The notes: generated by a model from the sequence alone, not told the origin. 64,000 bases of DNA from a beta proteobacterium AAP65 (GCA_001295865.1 LJHW01000023.1:1-64000); one strand, 5' to 3'. Positions 1 through 8,459 are shown, counted from the first letter of the stretch. Numbers and translations are program-made.

Positions 1-226
1 ACCCTCCACTCATCTCGCTCTGCAACCGTTGCCAGCTGCTGCGCGATCAGCGAAGCCCGCGACTGTAGCACAACTCGCGCAAGCAACGCAACTGGGTGCG
101 CAAGTCTGCGTTTCTAGCCTTCAGCACAGTCACGGTTGCCGCCCCCCCCCTGCGAACCAGGTGCAGCGCCTACAGGACGAACAGCGGCCGCTACCGCTGT
201 GCCGGCCCGACGGTCCACTGTCCTTC
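1..226. other. Left-edge stretch without a recognised gene
   Basis: This stretch follows the 3' end of ptsI up to the window edge. I see no recognisable protein, tRNA or strong terminator. It contains an uninterrupted run of nine C at 142-150. It also has a weak inverted repeat, ACAGCGG at 181-187 and CCGCTGT at 194-200 with a six-base loop, which might end the ptsI transcript but has no following T run on the minus strand. It could hold the end or promoter of a gene beyond the edge. Confidence 0.3.
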
Positions 227-2005
227 TCAGTGCAACGCACCACCGGGCTGCAGCGCGGCCACGCTCGCGGCGGGGTCGTCGCTGCCGAGCACCTCATCGA
301 GATGCACAGCGAGGCGCCTTGTGTCGGCCCGCAGCACACGCTGCTTGATGGACGCGATGCGCGCCGGATGCATGGAGAAGCTGCGCAGGCCCATGGCCAG
401 CAGCAGTTCGGTGAATGCCGGGTCGCCTGCCATTTCTCCACAGACGCTGACGCCTCGGCCCATGCGACGCGCACTGGCGATGGTCTGCTCTATCAGTTGC
501 AGCACAGCCGGGTGCCACGCGTCGTACAGGTGCGCAACCGATTCGTCAGCGCGGTCTATGGCCAGGGTGTACTGGATCAGGTCGTTGGTGCCCAAGGAGA
601 CGAAGTCAAAGTACCTCAGAAAGCGCTCAACAAGCAAAGCCGCGGCCGGCACTTCGATCATCGCGCCCACTTCCACCGGCCCATAGGCGCGGCCGGCATC
701 GTCGAGTTGCTGTTTGGCGCGCGCCAGGGCCTCGAAGATCAGTCGCACTTCGCTCATCTGGGCCACCATCGGCACCAGGATGCGCACTTTGCCGAACGCG
801 CTGGCGCGCAGGATGGCGCGCAGTTGCTGCCGGAACATTCCCGGCTCCGCGAGGCTCCAGCGTATGGCACGCAAACCCAACGCCGGGTTCAGACCATGCT
901 CATGCCGAAGTTCCTGCTGCGACATGCGCTCCAGCGGCTTGTCCGCACCCACGTCCACCGTGCGAATTGTGACGGGCAGGCCCTGCAGCGCCTCCACCGC
1001 CGCACGGTAAGCCTCGAACTGCTCTTCCTCGCCTGGCAGGTCGCCGCCCCGGTTCATGAAGAGGAACTCGCTGCGGAACAGCCCCACGCCGACCGCACCA
1101 GCTTCCAGCGCGCTCGGCGCATCGCCGGGCATCTCGATGTTGGCCAACAGTTCCACCGCCTCGCCGTCAAGAGTGACAGCGGGTGTGTGCCGCAGGCGAT
1201 CCAGGCGCGCACGCTCCAGCTCGCTCTGGCGTTGCCGAAAGCGGTACTCCTCCAGAACGATGGGCGAAGGGTTGACGATCACCACGCCGGTGTCGCCGTC
1301 GATGACCACCCAGTCATCCTGACGTATCAGCCGGCTGGCCTCGCGCGCGCCCACGACTGCAGGGATGTCCATGCTGCGCGCCACGATTGCCGTGTGCGAG
1401 GTGCGCCCGCCCACGTCGGTGACGAAACCCGTAAACACGCTGCGCTTGAACTGCATCATGTCGGCGGGGGCCACATCGTTGGCCACCAGCACCAAGGGGT
1501 CTTCGCCGGCCCCGTCCCGCATCGCCTTCGCTGCGGCGGCAGTTGCCGGGGCCTCGCCACCGGCCTGCCCTGCCAGTTCACGCAACAGACGCTCCACCAC
1601 CTGCTCGATATCCGCCTTGCGCTCGCGCAGGTAGGGGTCGTCCATCTCATCGAACTGACGCGCCAGCACCTCGAGCTGCGCTGACAGCGCCCACTCGGCG
1701 TTGTAGTGACGGTCGCGTATCCAACCCTTGGTGGCGGTGATCAACGCCTCATCGTGCAGCAGCATCAGGTGCACGTCCAACAGCGCCGCCAGTTCTGCGG
1801 GCGCCTCTGGCGGCAGCTCGTGCTTGAGCGATTGCAGTTCGGTGGCCACACCGTCGCGCGCCAAGCGCAGGCGGCCGATTTCCTGGTCGATGCGCTCGGC
1901 TGGCACGAAGTAGTGCGCCACATCAACGCGGCTCGAGGCCACAAGCACAGCGCGGCCGATGGCCACCCCGCGTGATACCGGCAGACCAAACACCTGGATG
2001 CTCAT
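227..2005 (-). CDS. ptsI: PTS enzyme I (phosphoenolpyruvate-protein phosphotransferase)
   Basis: EI takes phosphate from phosphoenolpyruvate and passes it to HPr in the cytoplasm. The 592-residue product has the usual EI layout. An N-terminal helical HPr-binding and swivelling domain carries the phosphorylated histidine in GGRTSHTAIVAR (His204). A C-terminal PEP-binding barrel carries FRSEFLFMNR, a GTNDLIQYTLA segment and the active-site cysteine in CGEMAGDP. I chose the ATG at 2005 because MSIQVFGLPVSRG aligns with the normal EI start; a further open stretch of seven codons lies upstream. It is the last gene of an EIIA-HPr-EI run on the minus strand. No sugar permease is present, so the relay probably acts in regulation, as proposed for the related Ralstonia genes affecting polyhydroxybutyrate storage. 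Confidence 0.96.
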   Translation of the reverse strand: MSIQVFGLPVSRGVAIGRAVLVASSRVDVAHYFVPAERIDQEIGRLRLARDGVATELQSLKHELPPEAPAELAALLDVHLMLLHDEALITATKGWIRDRHYNAEWALSAQLEVLARQFDEMDDPYLRERKADIEQVVERLLRELAGQAGGEAPATAAAAKAMRDGAGEDPLVLVANDVAPADMMQFKRSVFTGFVTDVGGRTSHTAIVARSMDIPAVVGAREASRLIRQDDWVVIDGDTGVVIVNPSPIVLEEYRFRQRQSELERARLDRLRHTPAVTLDGEAVELLANIEMPGDAPSALEAGAVGVGLFRSEFLFMNRGGDLPGEEEQFEAYRAAVEALQGLPVTIRTVDVGADKPLERMSQQELRHEHGLNPALGLRAIRWSLAEPGMFRQQLRAILRASAFGKVRILVPMVAQMSEVRLIFEALARAKQQLDDAGRAYGPVEVGAMIEVPAAALLVERFLRYFDFVSLGTNDLIQYTLAIDRADESVAHLYDAWHPAVLQLIEQTIASARRMGRGVSVCGEMAGDPAFTELLLAMGLRSFSMHPARIASIKQRVLRADTRRLAVHLDEVLGSDDPAASVAALQPGGALH

Positions 2006-2065
2006 GGCACCAATGTAGCCCAGCAAGGCACCACGGCCACAGCGGCAGCTCCGGCGCGAGCGGCC

Positions 2066-2335
2066 CTACTCGCCTTCCCCGAACTTGTCGTCGATCAGCG
2101 CCCGCAGCGCGGCCATGGCCGCCTCTTCGTCGCTGCCCTCGGCCTCGATCTGCACTTCGGTGCCCAAGCCAGCGGCCAGCATCATCACGCCCATGATGCT
2201 CTTGGCATTCACGCGGCGGCCGTTGCGGCTCAGATGGATCTCACTCTTGAAGCTGCCGGCCAGCTTGGTGAGCTTGGCGGAGGCGCGGGCGTGGAGGCCC
2301 AGCTTGTTACTGATCTGGATGGTGCTCTGGATCAT
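2066..2335 (-). CDS. ptsH: Phosphocarrier protein HPr
   Basis: HPr is the small carrier that receives phosphate from EI on His15 and hands it to EIIA proteins. The 89-residue product shows His15 in KLGLHARAS and a regulatory serine at position 46 in NAKSIMGVM. This matches the HPr kinase/phosphorylase target seen in betaproteobacteria that carry hprK, although no hprK lies in this window. The start at 2335 (MIQSTIQIS) lies inside the end of the upstream EIIA gene, giving a 29-base overlap, so translation of the two is probably coupled. ptsI follows 60 bases downstream. Length and motifs are standard. Confidence 0.96.
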   Translation of the reverse strand: MIQSTIQISNKLGLHARASAKLTKLAGSFKSEIHLSRNGRRVNAKSIMGVMMLAAGLGTEVQIEAEGSDEEAAMAALRALIDDKFGEGE

Positions 2336-2753
2336 CGCTGAGTGGACGTTGGGGCTGGTTCTGGCGGCGCGGCGTGGCCACCTGCATGATGCCTTGGCGG
2401 CCGCCGTCCACGGCCCGCGTGACCAGTTCGGCCAAGGGCAGGTGTCCGTAACACAACACCCGCCAGACCATGGGCACGTTGACGCCCGTGACCACCCTGG
2501 CTGACACGCCGTTGGCCGCCGCCAGCGCCGCGTTGCAGGGCGTGGCCCCAAAAGCATCGGCCAGCACCAACACTTCACCACTGGGCAGCGCTTGCAAGGC
2601 TTGTGTCACCTGCGCCGTGGCCGATTCGAGCGAAGCCGATGCCGGCACATCCACCGGCACCACCGCGCAGCCGCATTCGGCGTACGCATGGCGTGCCACC
2701 GCCAGCAGGGCCGAAGCGAGCGGGGCGTGCGCAACGAGAAGGATCGAAGCCAT
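2307..2753 (-). CDS. PTS EIIA component, mannose/fructose (EIIA-Man) type
   Basis: This 148-residue protein is an EIIA domain of the mannose family. It begins MASILLVAHAPLASALL, with the phosphorylatable histidine at position 9, and continues with the usual alternating strands and helices (ALPSGEVLVLADAFGATPCNAA). There is no attached IIB domain and no IIC/IID membrane subunit nearby. It therefore cannot transport sugar by itself and is probably a phosphorylation-state sensor or regulator. It is first in the EIIA-HPr-EI unit. A GATAAT hexamer lies 22 bases upstream of the start on the minus strand. In Ralstonia the equivalent gene has been called ptsM. Confidence 0.9.
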   Translation of the reverse strand: MASILLVAHAPLASALLAVARHAYAECGCAVVPVDVPASASLESATAQVTQALQALPSGEVLVLADAFGATPCNAALAAANGVSARVVTGVNVPMVWRVLCYGHLPLAELVTRAVDGGRQGIMQVATPRRQNQPQRPLSDDPEHHPDQ

Positions 2754-2775
2754 GTCAGCGTGAACGTCTCAGGGC

Positions 2776-2781
2776 ATTATC
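2776..2781 (-). promoter_or_regulatory. Putative -10 box of the PTS operon
   Basis: Read on the minus strand, these bases are GATAAT, five of six matches to the sigma-70 -10 consensus. They lie 22 bases before the EIIA start codon. No convincing -35 element is visible at the expected distance. Confidence 0.35.
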
Positions 2782-2835
2782 GGCAGCTTGTTGGCCGCGG
2801 CACAGGCCGGCATGCAGCAAGGCCTGCACCGCGCT

Positions 2836-3414
2836 TCACGGGCTGAAGCGCAGCGAGGCGAAAAAGGTCTGTGCGGCCGCCTCGTCGATCTTCTCGCCCA
2901 GCACACTGGCCTGGTAGACCCAGGTGCCGCGCGCGAACACGAGCACCTGCATCTGCGCCGGCTTGCCATCGGGCAGGCGGCCACTCAGCCGCTGCCAACC
3001 ACTGGCCGCATTCGGTGTCGCCCCGGTCACGGGCAGCGGCTGTCGCGGCACAGGCTTCGCCGCCAGATTGCCCGCCGCCGCCGCCGACAGCTCGGCCAGT
3101 GCCGGGCCCACGAGCGCCGGGTCGACCATGTCGGCCGCTGCCAGGCCCCAGGTGGCTGCCCCGGCCGCGCAGGCGTGCAGGGCCAAATTCACCCGCGCGC
3201 CACCGAGCTGCACATCGCGGCTCTGCCCATGGGGTTTGCAAGGCAGCTGCAACTGCACCAAGGCGCCTTCCGGGCGCACATCGCGCCAGTCGAGGGCGGG
3301 CGCGCAGGCCCCCAGCAAGGCAGCGGCAGCGATGCAGAGGCCGGCCTTCAGGGCCCCGTGGACGGGCCTTTGGGTGAGCACGGTGGCGCCCGACGGGCAG
3401 GGCAAACGGTTCAT
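2836..3414 (-). CDS. Hypothetical lipoprotein
   Basis: This 192-residue protein has a long N-terminus followed by a hydrophobic stretch and a lipobox (residues about 24-37, AAAALLGAC), so it is probably lipidated and membrane anchored. The rest is an alpha/beta domain with several cysteines (LPCKPHGQS, LALHACAAG) and a C-terminal segment in which FARGTWVYQASVLG is followed by TFFASLRF. I recognise it only as a conserved betaproteobacterial family of unknown function. It starts just 40 bases from the divergent CoA-transferase gene. On its own strand a GATAAT hexamer ends 8 bases before the ATG and there is no Shine-Dalgarno sequence, which fits a leaderless or nearly leaderless mRNA. Confidence 0.75.
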   Translation of the reverse strand: MNRLPCPSGATVLTQRPVHGALKAGLCIAAAALLGACAPALDWRDVRPEGALVQLQLPCKPHGQSRDVQLGGARVNLALHACAAGAATWGLAAADMVDPALVGPALAELSAAAAGNLAAKPVPRQPLPVTGATPNAASGWQRLSGRLPDGKPAQMQVLVFARGTWVYQASVLGEKIDEAAAQTFFASLRFSP

Positions 3415-3422
3415 CCGGCCAG

Positions 3423-3428
3423 ATTATC
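3423..3428 (-). promoter_or_regulatory. Putative -10 box for the lipoprotein gene (near-leaderless)
   Basis: The minus-strand reading is GATAAT, separated from the ATG at 3414 by eight bases. No ribosome binding site is visible. Transcription would begin at or one to two bases before the start codon. Confidence 0.45.
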
Positions 3429-3441
3429 CAGGCCGCTGCCG

Positions 3442-3447
3442 CAAAAT
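3442..3447 (+). promoter_or_regulatory. Possible -10 box for the CoA-transferase gene
   Basis: CAAAAT lies seven bases before the ATG at 3455, with no Shine-Dalgarno sequence between. It is a weaker match (four of six) than the facing GATAAT, but has the same spacing as the other leaderless candidates in this window. Confidence 0.3.
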
Positions 3448-3454
3448 CGCCGCC

Positions 3455-4726
3455 ATGACACAGGCCCCCCTCCCCTTGCCCGCAGGCGCGCTCGACGGCG
3501 TGCGGGTGCTCGACCTGTCGCGCGTGCTCGCAGGCCCCTGGTGCACCCAGACGCTGGCCGACCTCGGCGCAGAGGTCATCAAGATCGAACGCCCGCCGGG
3601 CGAGGGCCACCCGGGTGGCGACGACACCCGCGGCTGGGGCCCACCCTTCTTGAAAGACCGCGACGGCCGCGACACACCCGAAGCCGCCTACTTCCTGGGC
3701 GCCAACCGCAACAAACGCTCGGTGACGGTGGACATCGCGCAGCCGGCCGGCCAGGCCCTGGTGCTGCAGCTCGCGGCCCAATGCGACGTGCTGGTCGAGA
3801 ACTTCAAGGTCGGCGACATGGCCCGCTACGGGCTGGACGCCGCCACGCTGTGCACGAAGTTCCCGCGGCTGGTGTACTGCTCCATCACTGGCTACGGGCA
3901 GACCGGGCCGTACAAGGATCGCGCGGGTTACGACTACGCCGTGCAAGGGCTCGGTGGCCTGATGAGCGTGACAGGTGAGCGCGACGACCTCCCCGGCGGC
4001 GGCCCGCAGAAGGTGGGCGTGGCCGTGGCCGACCTCTTCACTGGGCTGTACGCCACCGTGGCCATCCTCGCGGCGTTGCGCCATCGCGACCTCACCGGTC
4101 AGGGCCAAGCCATCGACATGGCCCTGCTCGACACCCAGGTGGCCATGCTCGCGAACCTGGGCGCCAACTATCTGGTGACCAAACAGGCACCTCGGCGAGC
4201 CGGTAACGCGCACCAGAACATCGTGCCTTACCAGGTGTTCGAAGTGGCCGACGGCCACATGATCCTGGCCGTCGGCAATGACGGCCAGTTCGAGCGCTTC
4301 TGCGCCGTGGCCGGCTGCCCCGAGCTGGCGCAGGACGAACGTTTCTCGCGCAACGCCAGCCGTGTGCGCCACCGCGACCTGCTGGTGCCGCTGCTGGCCG
4401 AACGCCTGCGCCAGCGCACACGCAGCGACTGGCTGACCGCGCTCGACAGCGCCAAGGTGCCCTGCGGCCCCATCAACGACCTGGCCGACGTTTTCGCCGA
4501 TCCGCAGGTGCTGGCGCGGGGCATGAAGACCACCGTACAGCACCCGCACCAGGACCAGCTGGACCTCGTGGCCAGCCCGATGAAGCTTTCGGCCACGCCG
4601 GTGACGCTGCGTCGGGCACCGCCACTGCTCGGCCAGCACACCGACGAGGTGCTGGCCGAGCTGGGCCTGAGCGCCGAGGCTCGCGAAGCCCTGCGCGCGG
4701 CGGGCACGATCGGGCCTCGACCGTGA
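3455..4726 (+). CDS. Family III CoA-transferase (CaiB/BaiF type)
   Basis: Enzymes of this family move coenzyme A between carboxylic acids through a glutamyl- or aspartyl-CoA intermediate. The 423-residue product has the family signatures. These are an N-terminal LDGVRVLDLSRVLAGPW nucleotide-binding segment, the strand DLGAEVIKIERP (residues 36-47), LGANRNKRSV, and the expected catalytic aspartate in AGYDYAVQGLGGLMSVTG (Asp160). The C-terminal small domain contains VPCGPINDLADVFADPQ. The ATG at 3455 fits the family N-terminus. The gene stands alone and faces away from the lipoprotein gene, and no acyl-CoA dehydrogenase or dicarboxylate gene lies beside it. The substrate therefore cannot be named; glutarate, succinate/citramalate or a racemase-like role are all possible. 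Confidence 0.93.
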   Translation: MTQAPLPLPAGALDGVRVLDLSRVLAGPWCTQTLADLGAEVIKIERPPGEGHPGGDDTRGWGPPFLKDRDGRDTPEAAYFLGANRNKRSVTVDIAQPAGQALVLQLAAQCDVLVENFKVGDMARYGLDAATLCTKFPRLVYCSITGYGQTGPYKDRAGYDYAVQGLGGLMSVTGERDDLPGGGPQKVGVAVADLFTGLYATVAILAALRHRDLTGQGQAIDMALLDTQVAMLANLGANYLVTKQAPRRAGNAHQNIVPYQVFEVADGHMILAVGNDGQFERFCAVAGCPELAQDERFSRNASRVRHRDLLVPLLAERLRQRTRSDWLTALDSAKVPCGPINDLADVFADPQVLARGMKTTVQHPHQDQLDLVASPMKLSATPVTLRRAPPLLGQHTDEVLAELGLSAEAREALRAAGTIGPRP

Positions 4727-4933
4727 CAGGGTGAACACCCGCGCAGTGGCGCCCCCTGGCATGCGGGGTGGCGATCGAGAGGACGCTGTAACAAATTCGC
4801 TGTTCTTGTACCCGGCCGTCCGATGTTCAATGCGGGCTGGGCCTGACAGCACGCTGGCGCGGCCGCAGCCGCGCCGCCAACGTGCGACGCCGTGGCGGCC
4901 CAGCTTGCGACGCATCTCCGAACGAGGCAACCC
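4727..4933. other. Intergenic region before the kinase-like gene
   Basis: These 207 bases separate the CoA-transferase gene from the kinase-like gene at 4934. A less GC-rich patch (about 4788-4810, around TAACAAATTC) may hold the promoter. No inverted repeat or small gene is evident. Confidence 0.3.
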
Positions 4934-6073
4934 ATGGATCTGACCGACATCGCCCGGCCGTCTTCGGCTTTGGGCCGACGCATGGTCGAACCGCTGGACC
5001 CCCAGGCGCTCATCGCCCAGCTGGGCAGCGAGGTCGCGGCCACGCTGTCGTCGGCGCTCGAGCGTGTGAACACCTTGCGCGCCACCGGGCGCATCGACCG
5101 CGAAAGTCTCGCAGCCCTGCATGCCGAAATCGACCTGGCGCGCCGCGCCGGCATCATGGGCCAGCAGGTGGTGCGCCTGGGCAATGGCGACGTTCAACTT
5201 GCGCGCGAGCGCCTGGACCTCACCGCACTGACGCGCGACACGCTGCGCGAACGCGGCCGCGAAATGGACGACCGTGCCATCGAGGTGCGCCAGGAGTTCG
5301 GCCCCGCGCTGGTGATGAGCGACGCGACGCTGCTTTTCTCGCTGCTGCAGGCCACGCTCGACTGGGCCTTCGAACACACGGTCTCGCGCGTGGACATGAA
5401 GATCGCGGTCAAGAGCTGGCCCGCTCATGCCGTGCTGTCGCTGCGCTTCGCACACCGCCAGCCCGACGAGGTGGACACCCGTGCCATGGCGCGGGCCGAT
5501 GCCGAAGCCGCCGAGCTCAACACCATGTCGTGGCGCCTGCTGCAGCAGACCAGCACCGTGCTCGGCCTGCACTTGCAGCGCCAGGACCTGCCGGGCATGA
5601 CCGAGCTGGCGCTCGAATTCCCGGAAACGCTGGCACCGCGGCTGGAGCCCGAGAACACCACCGACTTCCAGGAGACGGTGTCCCCCGAACTCGCGCCGCC
5701 GCCCCTGACGGGCAGCCATGTGCTGGTGCTGGCCGCGCGGCGCGAAGTGCGCAACGTCGTGCGCGAGGCATTGCGCCCGCTGGCGCTGATGGTCGATTTC
5801 GTCGCCACCATCGAGGAAGTGCAAGACCAGTGCGCCGAAGCCATGCCCGACGCGCTGGTCTACGAAGCCTCACTGGGCGGCCAGCGCTTCGAGCGCCTGC
5901 GTGCCGAGCTGCTGCAGGCCGCACCGCGCCTGGCCTTCGTGCAGATCGCCGAACAGGGCAAGGCCGTGCAAGTGCTGAACCAGGGCGGCCGGCAGTTCAC
6001 CAGCGTGGGCCGCGACGCGATCATCGAATCGCTGCCTGACGCGCTGAAGTTCGAACTCGCGCGCAACGCCTGA
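4934..6073 (+). CDS. Degenerate histidine-kinase-like protein with a receiver-like C-terminus
   Basis: The 379-residue product begins with a helical region resembling a kinase dimerisation domain (residues about 20-90, with ALERVNTLRATGR). A region placed like a kinase ATP-binding domain follows (about 95-235, LFSLLQATLDWAFEHTVSRVD). The usual N-box asparagine and the DxGxG glycine boxes are missing, so catalysis is doubtful. Residues about 255-365 have the hydrophobic pattern of a receiver domain (SHVLVLAARREVRNVVREALRPL) but no clear phosphorylatable aspartate. The start at 4934 has GAGG seven bases upstream. No partner regulator is adjacent. I infer a phospho-independent scaffold or sensor; I do not recognise a named family. 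Confidence 0.7.
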   Translation: MDLTDIARPSSALGRRMVEPLDPQALIAQLGSEVAATLSSALERVNTLRATGRIDRESLAALHAEIDLARRAGIMGQQVVRLGNGDVQLARERLDLTALTRDTLRERGREMDDRAIEVRQEFGPALVMSDATLLFSLLQATLDWAFEHTVSRVDMKIAVKSWPAHAVLSLRFAHRQPDEVDTRAMARADAEAAELNTMSWRLLQQTSTVLGLHLQRQDLPGMTELALEFPETLAPRLEPENTTDFQETVSPELAPPPLTGSHVLVLAARREVRNVVREALRPLALMVDFVATIEEVQDQCAEAMPDALVYEASLGGQRFERLRAELLQAAPRLAFVQIAEQGKAVQVLNQGGRQFTSVGRDAIIESLPDALKFELARNA

Positions 6074-6106
6074 GCCTCATTCGGCGCCCGGCTCAGGGCC
6101 GGGCCT

Positions 6107-6775
6107 TCAGCCGCCGAAGACCTTCTTCAAGATCGCGCTGCCGGTTTTCAACGGGTCGGCGCGGATCTTCTTTTCTTCTTCGCCGATCATCAGGAAGAGC
6201 CCGTCCAGCGCCTTGGCGGTGACGTGTTGCTGCACGCTCACGGCATCGCCCTTCACCAGGCCGATGCCTGAGGCCTTGGCCGCCAGCTGGTTGTAGCGCT
6301 CGGCGAGTTTCTGCTTCTCGACCACGCGCGTGACGATGGGCAGGAACTTCTCGCCGAGCGGGCTGCGGGTCTTGGCTGAGAACCAGTCGGTCACGGCCGT
6401 CTCGCCGCCGCGCACCACCTGGCGCGCGTCTTCCACGCTCATCTGCTTGACGGTACTGACGAAAAGCGAGCGCGCCTCGGGCACGGCGGCCTCGGCGGCG
6501 CGGTTCATCGCGGTGACGAGCTCATCCACACGGGCGCCTTGGCCGGTGGCCTTCAACAGCTTGGCGGCCTTCTGCAGGCCGTCAGGAAGCGGGATGCGTA
6601 CACGCGGGTCACCCAGAAAACCGTCGTTGCGGCCCAGCAGCTGCACGGCCGCGGTGGCGCCACGTTCGAGCGCGGCACGCACACCGGCCGCTGCGTCCAC
6701 CTCGCTCAACGAAGCCCGCGCCCACCAGGGCCACAAGCCGCCCACCATCGCTGCCGTAAGATGCCGCCGCTTCAT
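6107..6775 (-). CDS. DUF4197 family protein
   Basis: The 222-residue product has an N-terminal signal-like segment and then the helical DUF4197 pattern. Characteristic pieces are LERGATAAVQLLG, NDGFLGDPRVRIPLPDGL, MNRAAEAAVPEARSLF, a conserved TDWFSAKTRSPLGEKFLPIV stretch, and the C-terminal KALDGLFLMIGEEEKKIR followed by ILKKVFG. The family is envelope-associated and has no established function. I chose the ATG at 6775 rather than the GTG two codons upstream because a GAGGGGG ribosome binding site sits five bases before it. Its start codon overlaps that of the divergent TlpA-like gene by two bases, an unusually tight head-to-head arrangement. Confidence 0.88.
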   Translation of the reverse strand: MKRRHLTAAMVGGLWPWWARASLSEVDAAAGVRAALERGATAAVQLLGRNDGFLGDPRVRIPLPDGLQKAAKLLKATGQGARVDELVTAMNRAAEAAVPEARSLFVSTVKQMSVEDARQVVRGGETAVTDWFSAKTRSPLGEKFLPIVTRVVEKQKLAERYNQLAAKASGIGLVKGDAVSVQQHVTAKALDGLFLMIGEEEKKIRADPLKTGSAILKKVFGG

Positions 6776-7328
6776 GACCACCCCCTCTTTTCCACCGCTG
6801 CGCCAGCCCCTGCCGACAGGGCCCGATCTTGCCCGTCGGCATGCGCTGCTGGCAATGGCGGCGGTGCCGCTGGTGCTGGCAGCGGCGGCCGGCTGCGCGC
6901 GCCGTGAGCCCGCACCAGCCTTTGACTACACGCTGCTCGACGGCACCCGGCAAACTTCCGCCGGCCTGCGCGGCCAGGTGGTGCTGGTGAACTTCTGGGC
7001 CACCAGCTGCGCGGTGTGCGTCAAAGAGATGCCGCAGTTCACGGCCCTGCACCAGCGCTTTGCCAGCCAAGGCCTGCAGACGCTGGCGGTGGCGATGCAG
7101 CACGACGCGCCCGCCATGGTGGCCGAGTTCGCGCAGCGCCGCGCGCTGCCTTTCGGTGTGGTGATCGACAACACCGGCGCCATCGCGCGCGCCTTCGGCG
7201 GCGTTCGCGCCACGCCGACCACGCTGCTCATCGACCGCAGCCACTTCGAAGTGTGGCGCCACGAAGGCGAGCCCAACTTCGCCGCACTGCAAGAACGCAT
7301 CGGCCGGCTGCTGGAGGCCCGCGCATGA
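6774..7328 (+). CDS. TlpA-like thiol-disulfide oxidoreductase, probable lipoprotein
   Basis: This 184-residue protein has a signal sequence with two adjacent arginines (ARRHALLAM) and a cysteine after LAAAAG at position 41, suggesting export and lipidation. A thioredoxin/AhpC-TSA fold follows. [11 protein letters not shown] holds the redox motif Cys79-Ala-Val-Cys82, and the cis-proline loop is [10 protein letters not shown]. Proteins of this type reduce disulfides in periplasmic partners such as apocytochromes. I used the ATG at 6774, but an in-frame ATG at 6855 ([14 protein letters not shown]) would also give a signal peptide. The stop codon overlaps the ruvA start as ATGA, so the two genes are translationally coupled even though their functions are unrelated. 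Confidence 0.87.
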   Translation: MTTPSFPPLRQPLPTGPDLARRHALLAMAAVPLVLAAAAGCARREPAPAFDYTLLDGTRQTSAGLRGQVVLVNFWATSCAVCVKEMPQFTALHQRFASQGLQTLAVAMQHDAPAMVAEFAQRRALPFGVVIDNTGAIARAFGGVRATPTTLLIDRSHFEVWRHEGEPNFAALQERIGRLLEARA

Positions 7329-7900
7329 TCGGCCGCCTGAGCGGCGTGCTGGTGCAGAAGGCGCCGCCCCTGGTGCTGCTGGACGTGCACGGCGTCGGCT
7401 ACGAGGTCGACGTGCCGATGAGCACTTTCTACAACCTGCCGGCGCTGGGCGAGCCGGTGGTGCTGCTCACGCACTTCGTGGTGCGCGAAGACGCGCAGGT
7501 GCTCTTCGGTTTCCTCACCGAGCCCGAACGTGCCACCTTCCGCCAGCTGGTGAAGATCAGCGGCGTGGGGCCGCGCACCGCGCTGTCCATCCTGTCTGGC
7601 CTGAACGTCGATGAACTCGCGCAGGCCGTGGCCCGCCAGGACGGCGCCCGCCTGGTGAAGGTGCCGGGCATCGGCAAGAAGACGGCTGAACGCCTGCTGC
7701 TGGAGCTCAAGGGCAAGCTCGGGCCCGATCTGGCGCTGCCGAATGCCGCACCGGTGAGCGACCACCAGGCCGACATCACCCAGGCGCTGCAAGCCCTGGG
7801 CTACAGCGAGCGTGAGGCCGCCGTGGCGTTGAAGGCGCTGCCCGCCGAGATCGGCGTCAGCGAGGGCATCCGGCTGGCGCTGAAGTCACTGAACCGCTGA
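7325..7900 (+). CDS. ruvA: Holliday junction branch migration protein RuvA
   Basis: RuvA binds four-way DNA junctions as a tetramer and loads the RuvB motor. The 191-residue sequence has the three expected domains: an N-terminal OB fold ([22 protein letters not shown]), tandem helix-hairpin-helix motifs ([17 protein letters not shown] at about 75-91 and [19 protein letters not shown]), and a C-terminal RuvB-binding domain ([17 protein letters not shown]). Its ATG overlaps the upstream stop as ATGA. ruvB is not adjacent: it lies 10.6 kb downstream, beyond a BLUF gene and a complete chemotaxis operon. The 3' end overlaps the convergent BLUF gene by 15 bases. Confidence 0.97.
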   Translation: MIGRLSGVLVQKAPPLVLLDVHGVGYEVDVPMSTFYNLPALGEPVVLLTHFVVREDAQVLFGFLTEPERATFRQLVKISGVGPRTALSILSGLNVDELAQAVARQDGARLVKVPGIGKKTAERLLLELKGKLGPDLALPNAAPVSDHQADITQALQALGYSEREAAVALKALPAEIGVSEGIRLALKSLNR

Positions 7901-8365
7901 GCGAGGCGCTGCGCCCGGCACGTCGACGCGCGCCGCCTGTGGCAGCGACAAGGCTGTCGCCTGGGACGCACCCACGCACTCCAGCAGGCCCAGAGCGCCG
8001 GCTGCACACATGGCGTAGGGGTTGAACGCCGGCGTACCGCCGAAGCGCAGGAACAGCTCGGCGTGGGCGGCGTCAGCGGGCGCGAAACCCATGCTCCACC
8101 GCGCGAATCGGCGCTCGTGCACAGGCGTCACTTCCAGCAACTCGATGCGCCGGTGCCGAGGGTCGGTCGCGATGCGCCCGAAGAGGGCACTCACGGCCGC
8201 CCGCTGCCCTTCCAGCACCTGCAGGAAGCTGCGGCTGTCGAACAACAGCAGGCCGCTCAGATGCAGGCGCGTGTTGTTCGCGCGCGCTCGATCGACGATG
8301 TGCTGCACGGCCGCCGGGCTCAGCGCCTCGGTGGTCTCGCTGGCATAGATCAGGCGGGTCAACAT
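7886..8365 (-). CDS. BLUF-domain blue-light sensor protein
   Basis: BLUF domains bind FAD and change hydrogen bonding around a glutamine on blue-light absorption. In this 159-residue protein the domain starts directly at MLTRLIYAS. It has the three key residues at AppA-like spacing: Tyr7, Asn31 (in [10 protein letters not shown]) and Gln49 (in FLQVLEG). The conserved [12 protein letters not shown] segment follows. About 60 residues beyond the domain contain no recognisable output module, so it is a short BLUF protein that probably signals by protein interaction. It is transcribed away from the chemotaxis operon that begins 204 bases away. A second BLUF gene lies at 47.6 kb. Confidence 0.93.
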   Translation of the reverse strand: MLTRLIYASETTEALSPAAVQHIVDRARANNTRLHLSGLLLFDSRSFLQVLEGQRAAVSALFGRIATDPRHRRIELLEVTPVHERRFARWSMGFAPADAAHAELFLRFGGTPAFNPYAMCAAGALGLLECVGASQATALSLPQAARVDVPGAAPRSAVQ

Positions 8366-8459
8366 GGCGTGCTCCGGCTTTCGAGGAAGCCCGAGCGTAG
8401 GCGCAGCCGCGAGCAGGCAAGCATCAGGACAGGCTGGCAAACACCAAGTTGCTCAGCCC

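Noticed and set aside
142..150. Run of nine C as a phase-variation tract
   Set aside because: It lies outside any recognised gene and no promoter can be tied to it, so there is nothing to switch.
181..200. Inverted repeat after ptsI as a Rho-independent terminator
   Set aside because: The seven-base stem lacks a T run on the minus strand, so it is noted only as a weak element.
2777..5824. A long minus-strand open frame of about 1,015 codons
   Set aside because: It runs across the lipoprotein, CoA-transferase and kinase-like genes and resembles no protein; it is a GC-driven shadow.
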